Assembly: GCF_900099685.1 (NCBI RefSeq)
Contig: NZ_FNDW01000013.1
Location: 58,257-122,256 of the forward strand
Length of the DNA: 64,000 nucleotides
DNA from: Chryseobacterium taeanense
Lineage (GTDB): Bacteria; Bacteroidota; Bacteroidia; Flavobacteriales; Weeksellaceae
Direction: 5' to 3'
Below, in pieces: positions 36,506 to 45,600 of the stretch. The stretch's first letter is position 1. Each line of letters starts with the position of its first letter. Both the position numbers and the translations under genes were made by a program. The notes beneath the pieces were generated by a model. That model searched no databases. It was not told the origin of the DNA and saw nothing but the letters and a program-made list of their open reading frames with translations.

Positions 36506-36856
36506 TTATTTTTCGATAAAATATTTCACATTTTCAATAGGTCTTCCCAGCATCGCCACAGAGCCTTTGATAAGAATCGGCCTTTGAATCAGCGAAGGAT
36601 TTTCAGCTAAAATCTGGATCCATTCTTCTTCAGAAAGATCTTGATTTGCAAATTTTTCAATATATAATTTCTCGTTCTTTCTGATGATATCAAACACACT
36701 CTGATTGAGTTTTTTCAAAACAGTTTTAATTTCAAGAGGACTTAATGGCTCCTCAATAATATTAATGATTTCAAACGGAACGCCATTCTCATCAAGATAC
36801 TCCAAAACCGCTTTGGATTTTGAACAGTTACCGTTATGTAAAACTTTCACTAACAT
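36506..36856 (-). CDS. ArsC-family arsenate reductase-like protein
   Basis: 116 residues of the glutaredoxin-linked ArsC family. The active-site Cys is in HNGNCSKSKAVLEYL near residue 9, and the substrate-binding part includes LIQRPILIKGSVAMLGRP near 90-107 with the conserved Arg-Pro. It may reduce arsenate, or be a Spx/YffB-like relative. No ars operon is present, so a housekeeping role is more likely. Its -7 element lies 23 bases upstream. Confidence 0.82.
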   Translation of the reverse strand: MLVKVLHNGNCSKSKAVLEYLDENGVPFEIINIIEEPLSPLEIKTVLKKLNQSVFDIIRKNEKLYIEKFANQDLSEEEWIQILAENPSLIQRPILIKGSVAMLGRPIENVKYFIEK

Positions 36857-36878
36857 TTTAATTGTATTTAATACTCAA

Positions 36879-36886
36879 CAAATTTA
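36879..36886 (-). promoter_or_regulatory. -7 promoter element of the ArsC-like gene
   Basis: On the minus strand this reads TAAATTTG, a match to TAnnTTTG, 23 bases before the start codon. Confidence 0.5.
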
Positions 36887-36930
36887 GAAAGAAACAGAAT
36901 GAAAACACATTAATTTATACTAAATCTTTG

Positions 36931-37545
36931 TTAAAACAATCCGTAAAGTTCTGCTTCAATTTTTTCAAGGATAAATCCGAAATCTTCAGGTTTTTCAACA
37001 AAATCGAGATCATCGACTTCTATAATCAATAATTTTCCTTCTGTATAATTAGATATCCATTTTTCATACTTCTGATTCAGTTTAGAAAGATATTCAATAC
37101 TGATGGATGCTTCGTACTCCCGACCTCTTTTATAGATCTTTTTCACCAGATTTGGAACGTCTGATTTAAGATAAATTAATAAATCAGGTGCAGAAACAAA
37201 AGATTTCATTAAGTCGAAAACTGATGCATAATTATTAAAATCCCTGTCTGAAAGCAAATTCATATCATTCAGGTTTTCGGCAAAAATATGGGCATCTTCA
37301 TAGATTGTACGATCCTGAATGATATTTTTCCCACTATCTCTGATCTCTTTTACCTGTCGGAATCTGCTTCCTAAAAAGTAAATCTGCAGCGCAAAGCTCC
37401 ATTTGCTCATATCTGCATAAAAATCTTCAAGATAAGGGTTGTGATCTACATCCTCAAACTGTGCATCCCATCCGTAATGTTTTGAAAGCATGGTCGTTAA
37501 AGTAGTTTTACCTGCTCCAATATTCCCTGTAACTGCAATATGCAT
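36931..37545 (-). CDS. Deoxynucleoside kinase
   Basis: A 204-residue kinase of the dNK/thymidine kinase 2-like fold. P-loop GNIGAGKTT is at residues 7-15, the DRTIYEDAHIF motif near 78-88 has the conserved DR pair, and the lid region is near KIYKRGREYE (137-146). It phosphorylates deoxynucleosides in the salvage pathway, in the cytosol. Specificity for dA/dG or dC cannot be told here. It precedes the 37578 gene's stop by 33 bases on the same strand. Confidence 0.9.
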   Translation of the reverse strand: MHIAVTGNIGAGKTTLTTMLSKHYGWDAQFEDVDHNPYLEDFYADMSKWSFALQIYFLGSRFRQVKEIRDSGKNIIQDRTIYEDAHIFAENLNDMNLLSDRDFNNYASVFDLMKSFVSAPDLLIYLKSDVPNLVKKIYKRGREYEASISIEYLSKLNQKYEKWISNYTEGKLLIIEVDDLDFVEKPEDFGFILEKIEAELYGLF

Positions 37546-37577
37546 ATTTTTCTCCTTAATTATTAATGATTTATCGA

Positions 37578-38555
37578 TTAATCCCCGGCAGACTGTAGCG
37601 TAGAAATTTCCTCGATCAGCTTTTGAATAGAACTTTCCCCGGGATTTTTATTTTCTATTTCCTGAGTTTTTTCCTCCAGTTTTTTTTCCTGAGTGTCAGG
37701 CTCTGAAGTTTTTTCTTCCGATGGTTTTACCTCCTGCTGAGTATCTTTCGACTGCGGTTCTGACTCCGTCTGTGGTTGGATTTCTTTATTTTTTTCGAGA
37801 CTGTAAAGATAAAGTTTGTTGGCCTTGATTGCAAAATAAGAAAGTGTGTTTTTATCCACAATCTGCACATCCGGATCCTGAAAAATTTTAACCATTTCTT
37901 TTTCCGGAATGTATTTTAAAATAGTGTTGGGAGTAATTACTAAAATATTTTCGTTTTCTCTCCTGAATCGTTTTCCGTTTTCAACAGATGCTTCAAAGAT
38001 TTTTTCAAATTTAAAAGTATAAACCCTAATACTGTTTCTCGTTAGGATATAGATCTTATTTTCATACACTAAAAGATCCATCAGATCATCAAAGCTGGCA
38101 TCGAAGGGATAAGAATTAATAATTGTTTCGTTTCTGAAATTGTACTGGATAAGCCTTTTGGTGCTTTCATCCAATAGCCAAAGCTGTTGCAGGTCTTCTG
38201 CATAAGCCATCTTGATGAAGCCAAATTTCTGTTTGAAATCCACCCTTTGAATTTCATTCATGTTCTGATCTACAAATTTAAGTTCCTGTCCGTTTTCTGA
38301 AAAAAGCGGCACACTCAGCGGATTTTGTACGGTCTGTATTTTGTATGGAACAGTCAACATCATTTTGCCAATCTGTTTTCCCAGAGAATCATATTTGGTG
38401 AGGCTAAAATCCTTATTCTTATAGATGTAGAGATTGCCGTAATCATCGGCGAGCATATCTTTAGCTTCCTTGAGTTTTAAAGTGTCTAAAGGAAGAGATT
38501 TCTGCGCATATAGCGAACAGAAGGTAAACATAAAAATGAAATATAATACTCTCAA
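37578..38555 (-). CDS. Secreted beta-propeller-like protein with charged tail
   Basis: 325 residues with a signal peptide (about 1-17). Residues 25-250 have repeated short strands ending in aromatic/acidic pairs (LYIYKNKDFSLTKYD, YILTRNSIRVYTFKFE), which suggest a beta-propeller. Residues about 255-315 are low-complexity and rich in Glu, Gln, Pro, Thr and Lys. No family is recognised. It lies immediately upstream of the deoxynucleoside kinase in the same direction. Confidence 0.7.
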   Translation of the reverse strand: MRVLYFIFMFTFCSLYAQKSLPLDTLKLKEAKDMLADDYGNLYIYKNKDFSLTKYDSLGKQIGKMMLTVPYKIQTVQNPLSVPLFSENGQELKFVDQNMNEIQRVDFKQKFGFIKMAYAEDLQQLWLLDESTKRLIQYNFRNETIINSYPFDASFDDLMDLLVYENKIYILTRNSIRVYTFKFEKIFEASVENGKRFRRENENILVITPNTILKYIPEKEMVKIFQDPDVQIVDKNTLSYFAIKANKLYLYSLEKNKEIQPQTESEPQSKDTQQEVKPSEEKTSEPDTQEKKLEEKTQEIENKNPGESSIQKLIEEISTLQSAGD

Positions 38556-38641
38556 ATTATTCTACTAAAGTAGCGCTCCATTAGGAACGCTACCAATTTA
38601 CTACTTTATTTTATTTTTATTTAAAATCTTCAAAATTTTAA

Positions 38642-39664
38642 TTACTGTATAGCTACTTCATAAATTTTCGGCCAGTTTTTACCTGTGACCAGCATATTTT
38701 CGCCTTTAAAAGCTATTCCGTTTAATACATCGTCGCTTCCTTTTGTATTCTGTTTTGCTATATCTGTAAAATCGAATGTTCCTACAACTTCTCCGTTTTC
38801 AGGATTAATTTTTAAGATAATAGGTTTCTGCCAAACATTTGCATAGATAAATCCATCGTGATATTCAAGTTCGTTCAGCTGATCGTAAGCCTGTGAACTT
38901 CCTGCTACAGCAATATATTTCACCAGTTTGGAAGGATTCGCAGGATCAAGAAAGTATAAAAGTTTGCTTCCGTCTGATGCGATAAGATTTTTACCGTCAT
39001 ATGTTAATCCCCAACCTTCTCCCAAAACATTTGGATAGGCAAATTCGGATAATAATTTCAATGAATTTTTATCATAAATATATCCTTTTTTACTCTGCCA
39101 TGTGAGCTGATACACTTTATCTCCAACAATCGTGCTTCCTTCAGAAAAATCTTCCTGAGGCTGCTTGGTTGAAGCCAGCGGTGTTGTCGTTCCCAACGTG
39201 TATTTTAAAATCTGTGAAGAACCATTCTGCCCATCACTTTCATAAATAGTGTTTCCTTCAATCTGGAAACCCTGAACAAAGTTTTTAGAATCGTGTGGAT
39301 ATTCGGCTACGATTTGGTAAGATATCTTTTTCTCCGGATTCTTGGCAAAAACATTAATGGTAGCGTCCTGCGTAAGAATCTCTCCTCCTTTTGTTTTGAT
39401 ATTGAAAGTAACCGGATTATCACCAAGCGTGAAGAATTTCGGATCAATCGTTAAGCTGGATGTTTCTTTATCACCAAAACTGATGGAAATACTTTCAGCA
39501 TCTTTGGTAACTTCGTTTGGTAACGTAAGCTTATCGCCAAAATGGTATCCTTTCTGCTCCATTGAATTGTTATAATCCGCAAGTGAGTCCAGGATTTTCT
39601 TATCATTTTTACAAGATGCCAGCAGCATGATTGCCGCAAAACCTGCTATGATATTTTTTTTCAT
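38642..39664 (-). CDS. Glutaminyl cyclase (glutamine cyclotransferase family) lipoprotein
   Basis: 340 residues with lipobox LLASC near residue 18. After an Ig-like N-terminal portion, the C-terminal 240 residues fit the plant-type glutamine cyclotransferase five-bladed propeller: FVQGFQIEGNTIYESDGQNGSSQI, then YQLTWQSKKGYIYD, GEGWGLTYDGKNLIASDG and LNELEYHDGFIYANVWQ. These enzymes turn N-terminal glutamine into pyroglutamate on exported proteins. Likely periplasmic face of the envelope. Confidence 0.88.
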   Translation of the reverse strand: MKKNIIAGFAAIMLLASCKNDKKILDSLADYNNSMEQKGYHFGDKLTLPNEVTKDAESISISFGDKETSSLTIDPKFFTLGDNPVTFNIKTKGGEILTQDATINVFAKNPEKKISYQIVAEYPHDSKNFVQGFQIEGNTIYESDGQNGSSQILKYTLGTTTPLASTKQPQEDFSEGSTIVGDKVYQLTWQSKKGYIYDKNSLKLLSEFAYPNVLGEGWGLTYDGKNLIASDGSKLLYFLDPANPSKLVKYIAVAGSSQAYDQLNELEYHDGFIYANVWQKPIILKINPENGEVVGTFDFTDIAKQNTKGSDDVLNGIAFKGENMLVTGKNWPKIYEVAIQ

Positions 39665-39685
39665 TGATTTCTAAATAAATTTCTC

Positions 39686-39693
39686 CAAAATTA
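39686..39693 (-). promoter_or_regulatory. -7 promoter element of the glutaminyl cyclase gene
   Basis: On the minus strand this reads TAATTTTG (TAnnTTTG), 22 bases before the start codon. Confidence 0.5.
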
Positions 39694-39755
39694 GCAAAAT
39701 TTATTACTTCCTGCTAATTTCCATCAGATGTTGACCAAATTGTAATATAGTAAGG

Positions 39756-40181
39756 TCAATTTTCCAGATAAAGTTTCAGACTTTGGGTGATGATTCCTTT
39801 CCACCCTTCTGTAAAGGCTTTTTCTGAAAAATTTTCACCAAGATCATTAAAATTTTCAATGTCTTCATGAATTAATCTTACCAAAGTTTGTTCTCCTTCT
39901 GCTTGAAGTTCCCAAACAACGGTCGTTTTTTTATCCGAAAAATCAGGATAAAACCAGGTATGCTTAAATGTATTTCCTTGAATTATTTCCAGAATTTCTG
40001 CCTGATGATGATATTTTCGTTCATCTCCGGGTTCGTAAAAATTAAAAACTTTTCCGGTTTCCAATATAAAATCGGGAATATCAAAATACCATATTTTCAT
40101 TTCATTCTTATCAGTGAGTGCTTTCCAAACTTTTTCAGCAGGAGCATTTACCTTTTGTTCTATAATGATCGGATGGCTCAT
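39756..40181 (-). CDS. SRPBCC (AHSA1-like) domain protein
   Basis: 141 residues from the start at 40181. The 8 residues further upstream are not typical of the family. The AHSA1 pattern is complete: IIIEQKVNAPAEKVWKALTD, MKIWYFDIPDF, FKHTWFYPDF, VVWELQAEGEQTLVRLIHEDI and WKGIITQSLKLYL. These START-like barrels bind hydrophobic ligands or act as Hsp90 ATPase activators. No partner is visible here, so the role is unknown. Confidence 0.85.
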   Translation of the reverse strand: MSHPIIIEQKVNAPAEKVWKALTDKNEMKIWYFDIPDFILETGKVFNFYEPGDERKYHHQAEILEIIQGNTFKHTWFYPDFSDKKTTVVWELQAEGEQTLVRLIHEDIENFNDLGENFSEKAFTEGWKGIITQSLKLYLEN

Positions 40182-40344
40182 ATACTTTGTTTTAAATTGA
40201 TGCAATGCAAATATTTATATTTTTATCTCATATTAAATATAATGTTTTTTACGTAAAGAAATTAATTTTTTGGAAATGATAAATTACTGAATATCTGTCA
40301 TTAGAATTTATCAGTATGTCAGCAATTTACAGAATGACATTCAT

Positions 40345-41019
40345 TTAATTTTTTGTAAAAGGAATATTATTATAGAAACCGATCTGGATTTGTCCGCGGT
40401 TTTTATTTTCCTGAAGCTGATTCATGTATCCTGCTTCAATTCTCATATTCTTGTTGATGACATATCCCAACGCTCCATACACTCTGTTTCTGTCGAAAAC
40501 CGGACTGTCGAAGTGCAGGAAAATTTCATTGTAAGCCGATGCGTAAAAAGTTTTTGGCGTAAGTTCTTTATTATTGAGGGGAATATTAAAGCCTAATAAA
40601 TATCTGAACCTCATTCTGAAATCATCTTCCAGAAATCTTTCTTCCAGACGGTAACGATGCTGAATATTGAAACGTCCGAACTTTTGTTTTGTGATATATT
40701 GTTGAAAGATTCTATGTTCAATATTTTCAGTTTTTTCGCCATTAAGATAAGGCTGACTCAAAATAAATCCATAGCCAAGCAAGATATTATTGTTGTTTTC
40801 CGTAAGGTCATACCCGATTCCTGTACGGATAAGAAGTTGCTCCAAATCTCCGATTGCATCAAAATTCCTGTACTGAATTTCATTGTGCAAGTTTAATTTC
40901 TTACTGATCTTATTATTACCAAAATACATATACCAGGCTCCCAAATCGTTTTTCTGAGCCTGCACCATCGAAGTTCCGAAAATAAAAACGCTTACTGCCA
41001 ATGATTTCAAAATTTTCAT
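40345..41019 (-). CDS. DUF2490 outer-membrane-like protein
   Basis: 224 residues with a signal peptide (about 1-21). Alternating beta-strands occur throughout: LHNEIQYRNFD, LLIRTGIGYDLTENNNNILLGYGF, FNIQHRYRLEERF and MRFRYLLGFNIPL. The family is DUF2490, likely a small outer-membrane barrel, and it ends with QIGFYNNIPFTKN. Function unknown. Confidence 0.84.
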   Translation of the reverse strand: MKILKSLAVSVFIFGTSMVQAQKNDLGAWYMYFGNNKISKKLNLHNEIQYRNFDAIGDLEQLLIRTGIGYDLTENNNNILLGYGFILSQPYLNGEKTENIEHRIFQQYITKQKFGRFNIQHRYRLEERFLEDDFRMRFRYLLGFNIPLNNKELTPKTFYASAYNEIFLHFDSPVFDRNRVYGALGYVINKNMRIEAGYMNQLQENKNRGQIQIGFYNNIPFTKN

Positions 41020-41126
41020 ATCGTTTATCTTTATTATTAAAATCTATTAAATAATTAAATTCAATATTAATTATCAATAATAAGAAAAATAATCAGGTTA
41101 TAAAAATTTTGGCTTTTAATCACAAA

Positions 41127-41153
41127 AAAACCGGCTGTTGTTGCCGGTCTTTT
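41127..41153 (-). terminator. Terminator before the VOC gene pair
   Basis: An ACCGGC/GCCGGT stem with a 7-nt loop and a T-run on the minus strand lies 21 bases past the stop of the VOC protein gene at 41174. Confidence 0.75.
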
Positions 41154-41173
41154 ATATATCTAATCTTGATCTT

Positions 41174-41623
41174 TTAAGAATGTTGCTGTATTTTTTCAGG
41201 ATCATCATAATTCACCATCCAGTTGATTCCGAATTTATCGGTGAACATTCCAAAATAAGCTCCCCAGAAGGTATCCGTCATAGACATGGTAATATTTCCG
41301 CCTTCAGAAAGGCCATTAAACAGTTTATCAGCTTCTTCTTTTGATTCTGCATTAATAGAAACTGAAAAATTATTTCCCTCCTTAAAATTGGAAGCCCACT
41401 CTCCGCCGGTATCGCTTCCCATCAGCACGGTTTCTTTTGATATCGGAAGAGTGACGTGCATGATTTTGTTTTTGTCTTCTTCAGAAACTTCTTTTCCTTC
41501 AGCAGAAGGCATTTCGCCAAAAGTACCCATGTAGGGGATTTCTATTCCGAAAACCGATCCGTAAAACTCAAAAGCCTGTCTGCAGTTTCCGTTGAATGTT
41601 AAGTAAACATTTACTGTTGCCAT
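41174..41623 (-). CDS. VOC-family (PhnB/glyoxalase-like) protein
   Basis: 149 residues of the PhnB-like VOC branch: VYLTFNGNCRQAFEFYGSVFG at the N-terminus, the middle IMHVTLPISKETVLMGSD, and the C-terminal FWGAYFGMFTDKFGINWMVNYD. The EMPSAEG stretch is typical of the family. VOC folds bind a metal in other members, but the function of this subgroup is unknown. It is paired with the glyoxalase-like gene 23 bases upstream. Confidence 0.87.
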   Translation of the reverse strand: MATVNVYLTFNGNCRQAFEFYGSVFGIEIPYMGTFGEMPSAEGKEVSEEDKNKIMHVTLPISKETVLMGSDTGGEWASNFKEGNNFSVSINAESKEEADKLFNGLSEGGNITMSMTDTFWGAYFGMFTDKFGINWMVNYDDPEKIQQHS

Positions 41624-41646
41624 AATATTTTATCGTTAGTTTTAAT

Positions 41647-42018
41647 TTATCTGTGCTGGTCGATCAGAATCATATTTCCATCGGGATCTTTAAGATAAAT
41701 ATGCTCCGGCCCGAAAGTATTTTCATCGGCTTCTTTCTGAAGTTCAACGCCTTGTTCTTTCAGGTGTTTCTGAATATCGCGAACATCATCAAAGCTGTCA
41801 AGATTCTGAGCATTCTGATCCCAGCCGGGATTAAAAGTAAGCATATTGCCATCAAACATCGCCTGGAAAAGTCCTATAATGTGATCTCCGTTTTTCATGA
41901 TGAGATAATTGTGATCCATTTCTCCCGCCATCTCTCTGAATCCTAATTTCTCATAAAACTCTTTGGATTTCTGAAGATCCTTCACACTTAAACTGATTGA
42001 AAAAGCTCCTAATTTCAT
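41647..42018 (-). CDS. VOC-family glyoxalase-like protein
   Basis: 123 residues. It starts MKLGAFSISLSVKDLQKSKE, followed by FYEKLGFREMAGEMDHNYLI and a C-terminal YLKDPDGNMILID. Two beta-alpha-beta-beta-beta modules of the VOC superfamily are evident. The residues typical of metal ligands (His/Glu) are partly present. It is the first gene of a two-gene VOC pair. Confidence 0.87.
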   Translation of the reverse strand: MKLGAFSISLSVKDLQKSKEFYEKLGFREMAGEMDHNYLIMKNGDHIIGLFQAMFDGNMLTFNPGWDQNAQNLDSFDDVRDIQKHLKEQGVELQKEADENTFGPEHIYLKDPDGNMILIDQHR

Positions 42019-42080
42019 TTGTATTTTATGATTTATTATTATTTAAAATGACTGTTGAAATATTGGTTGGTAAAAACTTT

Positions 42081-42536
42081 TTAAACATCAAACTGAGCCA
42101 AATGATGATTCAGATGTTTGGCAAACATATTGCTCCATTCCTGCGCCTTCAGCCTCCCGAAAGAAAAAGACTCCTTACCATCGAAAGCAGATGCCCCAAG
42201 CTGTTGTGTTTTCTGAATGAAGCCGATCAATCTTTTCTTTTCTTGTTCAAAATTCTTTCTTTCGGCAATAATAAACTGTGGTGCGGTAGGACTGTTTTTC
42301 GGATACGATTTTTCTCCGGTAACTTTAGGCTTTAAAAAGGTTTTCAGAATAAATTTGGCAATGCCTCCCGGCTTTTTATGTTTTTCAGGTTCGTACACCA
42401 TTTCATACGATACACAACAGTGCGCCAGCATCTGATCAACTGCCATTTTTCCCCATAAAGGCTGTGTTTCCGGGGTAAGCTTGTTGATTCTGTCAATATA
42501 ATTCTGAGCTACTTTTACATCAAAAACGTTTTCCAT
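42081..42536 (-). CDS. DUF1569 family protein
   Basis: 151 residues. The pattern AQNYIDRINKLTPETQPLWGK, then MAVDQMLAHCCVSYE and the C-terminal EWSNMFAKHLNHHLAQFDV with paired His residues, fits DUF1569, a DinB-like four-helix fold. It may bind a metal through the His residues. Function unknown. Confidence 0.85.
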   Translation of the reverse strand: MENVFDVKVAQNYIDRINKLTPETQPLWGKMAVDQMLAHCCVSYEMVYEPEKHKKPGGIAKFILKTFLKPKVTGEKSYPKNSPTAPQFIIAERKNFEQEKKRLIGFIQKTQQLGASAFDGKESFSFGRLKAQEWSNMFAKHLNHHLAQFDV

Positions 42537-42558
42537 AGTTTATCGAAATGTTAAAAAA

Positions 42559-42566
42559 CAAATATA
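42559..42566 (-). promoter_or_regulatory. -7 promoter element of the DUF1569 gene
   Basis: On the minus strand this reads TATATTTG, a full TAnnTTTG match, 22 bases before the start codon. Confidence 0.55.
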
Positions 42567-42631
42567 TCAGTTTTTCAGATTATTTTTTTAACCATTTATA
42601 AAAGAATATTACCTTTTATCTCATTCATAAA

Positions 42632-42670
42632 AAAATACCCTTGAAAATCAAGGTTTTTCAAGGGTATTTT
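42632..42670 (-). terminator. Terminator of the alpha-2-macroglobulin-like gene
   Basis: A perfect 16-bp stem (42632-42647 with 42655-42670) with a 7-nt loop lies 26 bases past the stop codon. It is one of the longest hairpins in the window. Confidence 0.88.
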
Positions 42671-42696
42671 AGGTTTAGTGAAAAATTTATTTAAAA

Positions 42697-45600
42697 TTAT
42701 TCTGAAATCTTTACTTCAGTACCTTTCGTATGTGCGTTCATTTGCGGCGCATAATAATTCTGGATGGTGGTAATTCCGTTTGAGAATTTTCCGGATGCAT
42801 TGGCCAGATAATCATATTCAAATACATATTTTCCTTTCGGCAGATACTGGATATAAAAATTCGTGGAAGCGTCTTTGGTTGATTGATAATATCCAAGATT
42901 ATTTTTCCACTGATAGCCTGAAAGTACATCCACGGGCTCAAATCCTGCGGCTCTCATGTCTTTAATATGGATAAATTCCATCGGACGATCCGTATTTAAA
43001 ATCATTCTTACCGTTACTTTATCTCCTATTTTCAACGGCATTTCAGGAGATATTTTTTGCAGCTCCTCGCCGTTTACTGTTTTAATTTTTCTGTAAAGTT
43101 CTTTGCTGACAGAAATATAATTTTCTGAAGATTTTATTTTATCCAGATCTTCATAATACTGCCAGAACAATCCGCCCTGAACGATTCCCGGGCCTGGCTT
43201 TGAAACAGTAACCTCAGCAAGACTTTTATTCAAAACATCTGATTTTACTGTAGATTTTACATATCCTGTAGCTTGTGTTTCAGGCTTTAATTCTTTTCCG
43301 CCCCAAACAATTTTTGCTTTATCACTTTCCGCAGATGTCCACGATTTTCCGGAATTCAAGATGGTAAATATAACTTCTGCCGTTCCTCTTGAACTGCCCC
43401 ATGAATTAACTTCTTTTTGGGTAATCAGCCAGATTTTCATTTCTTCAATGAATTTCTGATCATTGGGTTGTAATCTGTTAAATGCTTCTAATGCTCCTGC
43501 CTGATTTACTACTTTTGAACTGAACCAGCCCCAGCCATCGAGATTCTGTTTCCAGTAAACTCCCTGGGTTTTGGTTTCTACAGAGGTTTCTTTTAAATAA
43601 TTCATCAGCTTATCAGAAACATCTTTCAAACCGTAGTCATTCATTAATAAAGCCGCACGATGCAGTCCGAAGAATGTGAAATCGGTAAGTTTTGCCGTTT
43701 TTGCTTTTTGTTTTACCAGAGATTTCAAAGTAGCTCCGTTGCCTTTTAAAGGATATTCTTTTTCCCAGTAATTTCTGGCATCCAGATAATCGAGCGCCCA
43801 GTTTGTCCAGACATCTTGCGTTTTTACATCATAATAGGTGTTGATTTCTTTATCCACATAGGTAATCAGATTTTTAACTAATTCTTTCTGTTCAGCATTT
43901 TGATAATCTTTTACGTTATCTTTTAACCATACATTAATTTTCCCTAAGTTTTTAAGGATATATAATGATGTTGAGTACGAACTAGGATATCCTTGATACC
44001 ATGAAAAACCGCCATCCGGATTCTGTAGTTTTCTGAGTTCATCCCAATCCTGATTGATCGAATTTTTCATTGTGTTGGCATCAAACAGCAATGCCAGTTT
44101 CTGCATTTGTTCCTGTTCATTATTACTTTCCAGAACCCATGGTGTTTCGTCAAGCAAGAGTTGTTTCAGTTCCTGATTTTTTTCAAGATTTGAATTTAAT
44201 AAACCTTTATTCTGATATTCTTCAAATACAGTTTTCATTTTTGGATTGGCTTTAAAAATCTCAGATGCCAAAACATCGGCAAACCATTTATTAAAGACTA
44301 CATCCGCGGAATTGTTCGGATCATTTTTAAGACTTGGAAGCGCAAACATAATTTCCCAGATCGGATTGGTAGTCAGCTCCAACGTATTGGAAACATTCGA
44401 AATGGTTTTTGAATTGGCATTTTTAAGATTTTCAAGTTCAAATGTTTTGGTTTCGCCTTCTTTCACAAAAACCGGAACCGCATCGGTAACCAACATTCTG
44501 TTCGGAAGAACGGCAATTGCCTGCTGTTCTCCATCGGAATATGCTCCTGCTTTTGCCACAACTTTCAGGATAATAGACGACACATTATCAGGGACTTTTA
44601 ATTTCCAGGTTAATGCAGAATTTCCATTTTCATTAATTTCAAAATTCTGTACAGCGGAATTTACTCCTAATTTCCCGGAAATATCTTCATTGGTAAATGC
44701 ATCTAAAATTTGTAAGGTTGCTGAACCATTAAGTTTTTTACTTGTTAAATTTGAAAGTTTTGACTGCAGATTCAATTCATCTCCTTCTCTCAAAAATCTA
44801 GGATAATTAGGCGTTACGGAAAATTCTTTCTGCGTAATCACTTCTTTTTCCAGTGTTGCCGCTCTGGCATCTTTTGTGTGAGCAAGGAACATCAGTTTCC
44901 ATTTGGTTAATGTTTCCGGAGAAGTAAATTCAAAGCTAACGTTTCCTTCGGCATCGGTTTTCAGATCCGGATAAAAGAATGCGGTTTCATTAAGATTCTG
45001 ACGCACGGAAACTTTTTCTAAAGAATTTTCTTTATCTAATACTTTATCAGCAGCAACCACTTCTGATGCTGTAGCAGCAACTTCTTTTTTAGTTCCGTAA
45101 CCGCCTATTAATACAACTTCCTCAACATTTTTACTAACAGAACTGTCCGCTTGTGCAGCAGGACTCGCAACTCCACGAATAGTAATTCCCGAAGCTCTGC
45201 CCTGCAACATCATTAAACCGTTTCTATCAAACCAATTAAACTGAGGAACTTCCACATAATTCCCATTGAGGAATTTTATTCTTTTCTGATAATATTTTGT
45301 TAAAAGATTATCGCTCAAATTATACATCGTGATTAATGAATAAGGTCTGTACAATTTTTCCCAGGTAAAGTTATTGACCGCAAACTGATCCAGTGACATA
45401 TCATACATATTAGCCAGCACTTCAGCATTGATCTTTTCTTTATCATTTCCTGAAACTTTCACAGACCATTTTTCTTTTGCATTCGGTTCGAGCTTATCTC
45501 TGAACGTTGTGGTTTCAATTTTTAACGGCTGTTCGGAATCTTTAATTTTTAAATTTACTGTTGCCGTCTGAACATCATTATAGGCCACAATCTGGAATTG

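Noticed and set aside
44246..44806. 186-codon plus-strand frame inside the A2M gene
   Set aside because: It lies wholly antisense to a clear coding region, has no ribosome site and reads as low-quality protein; a shadow frame.
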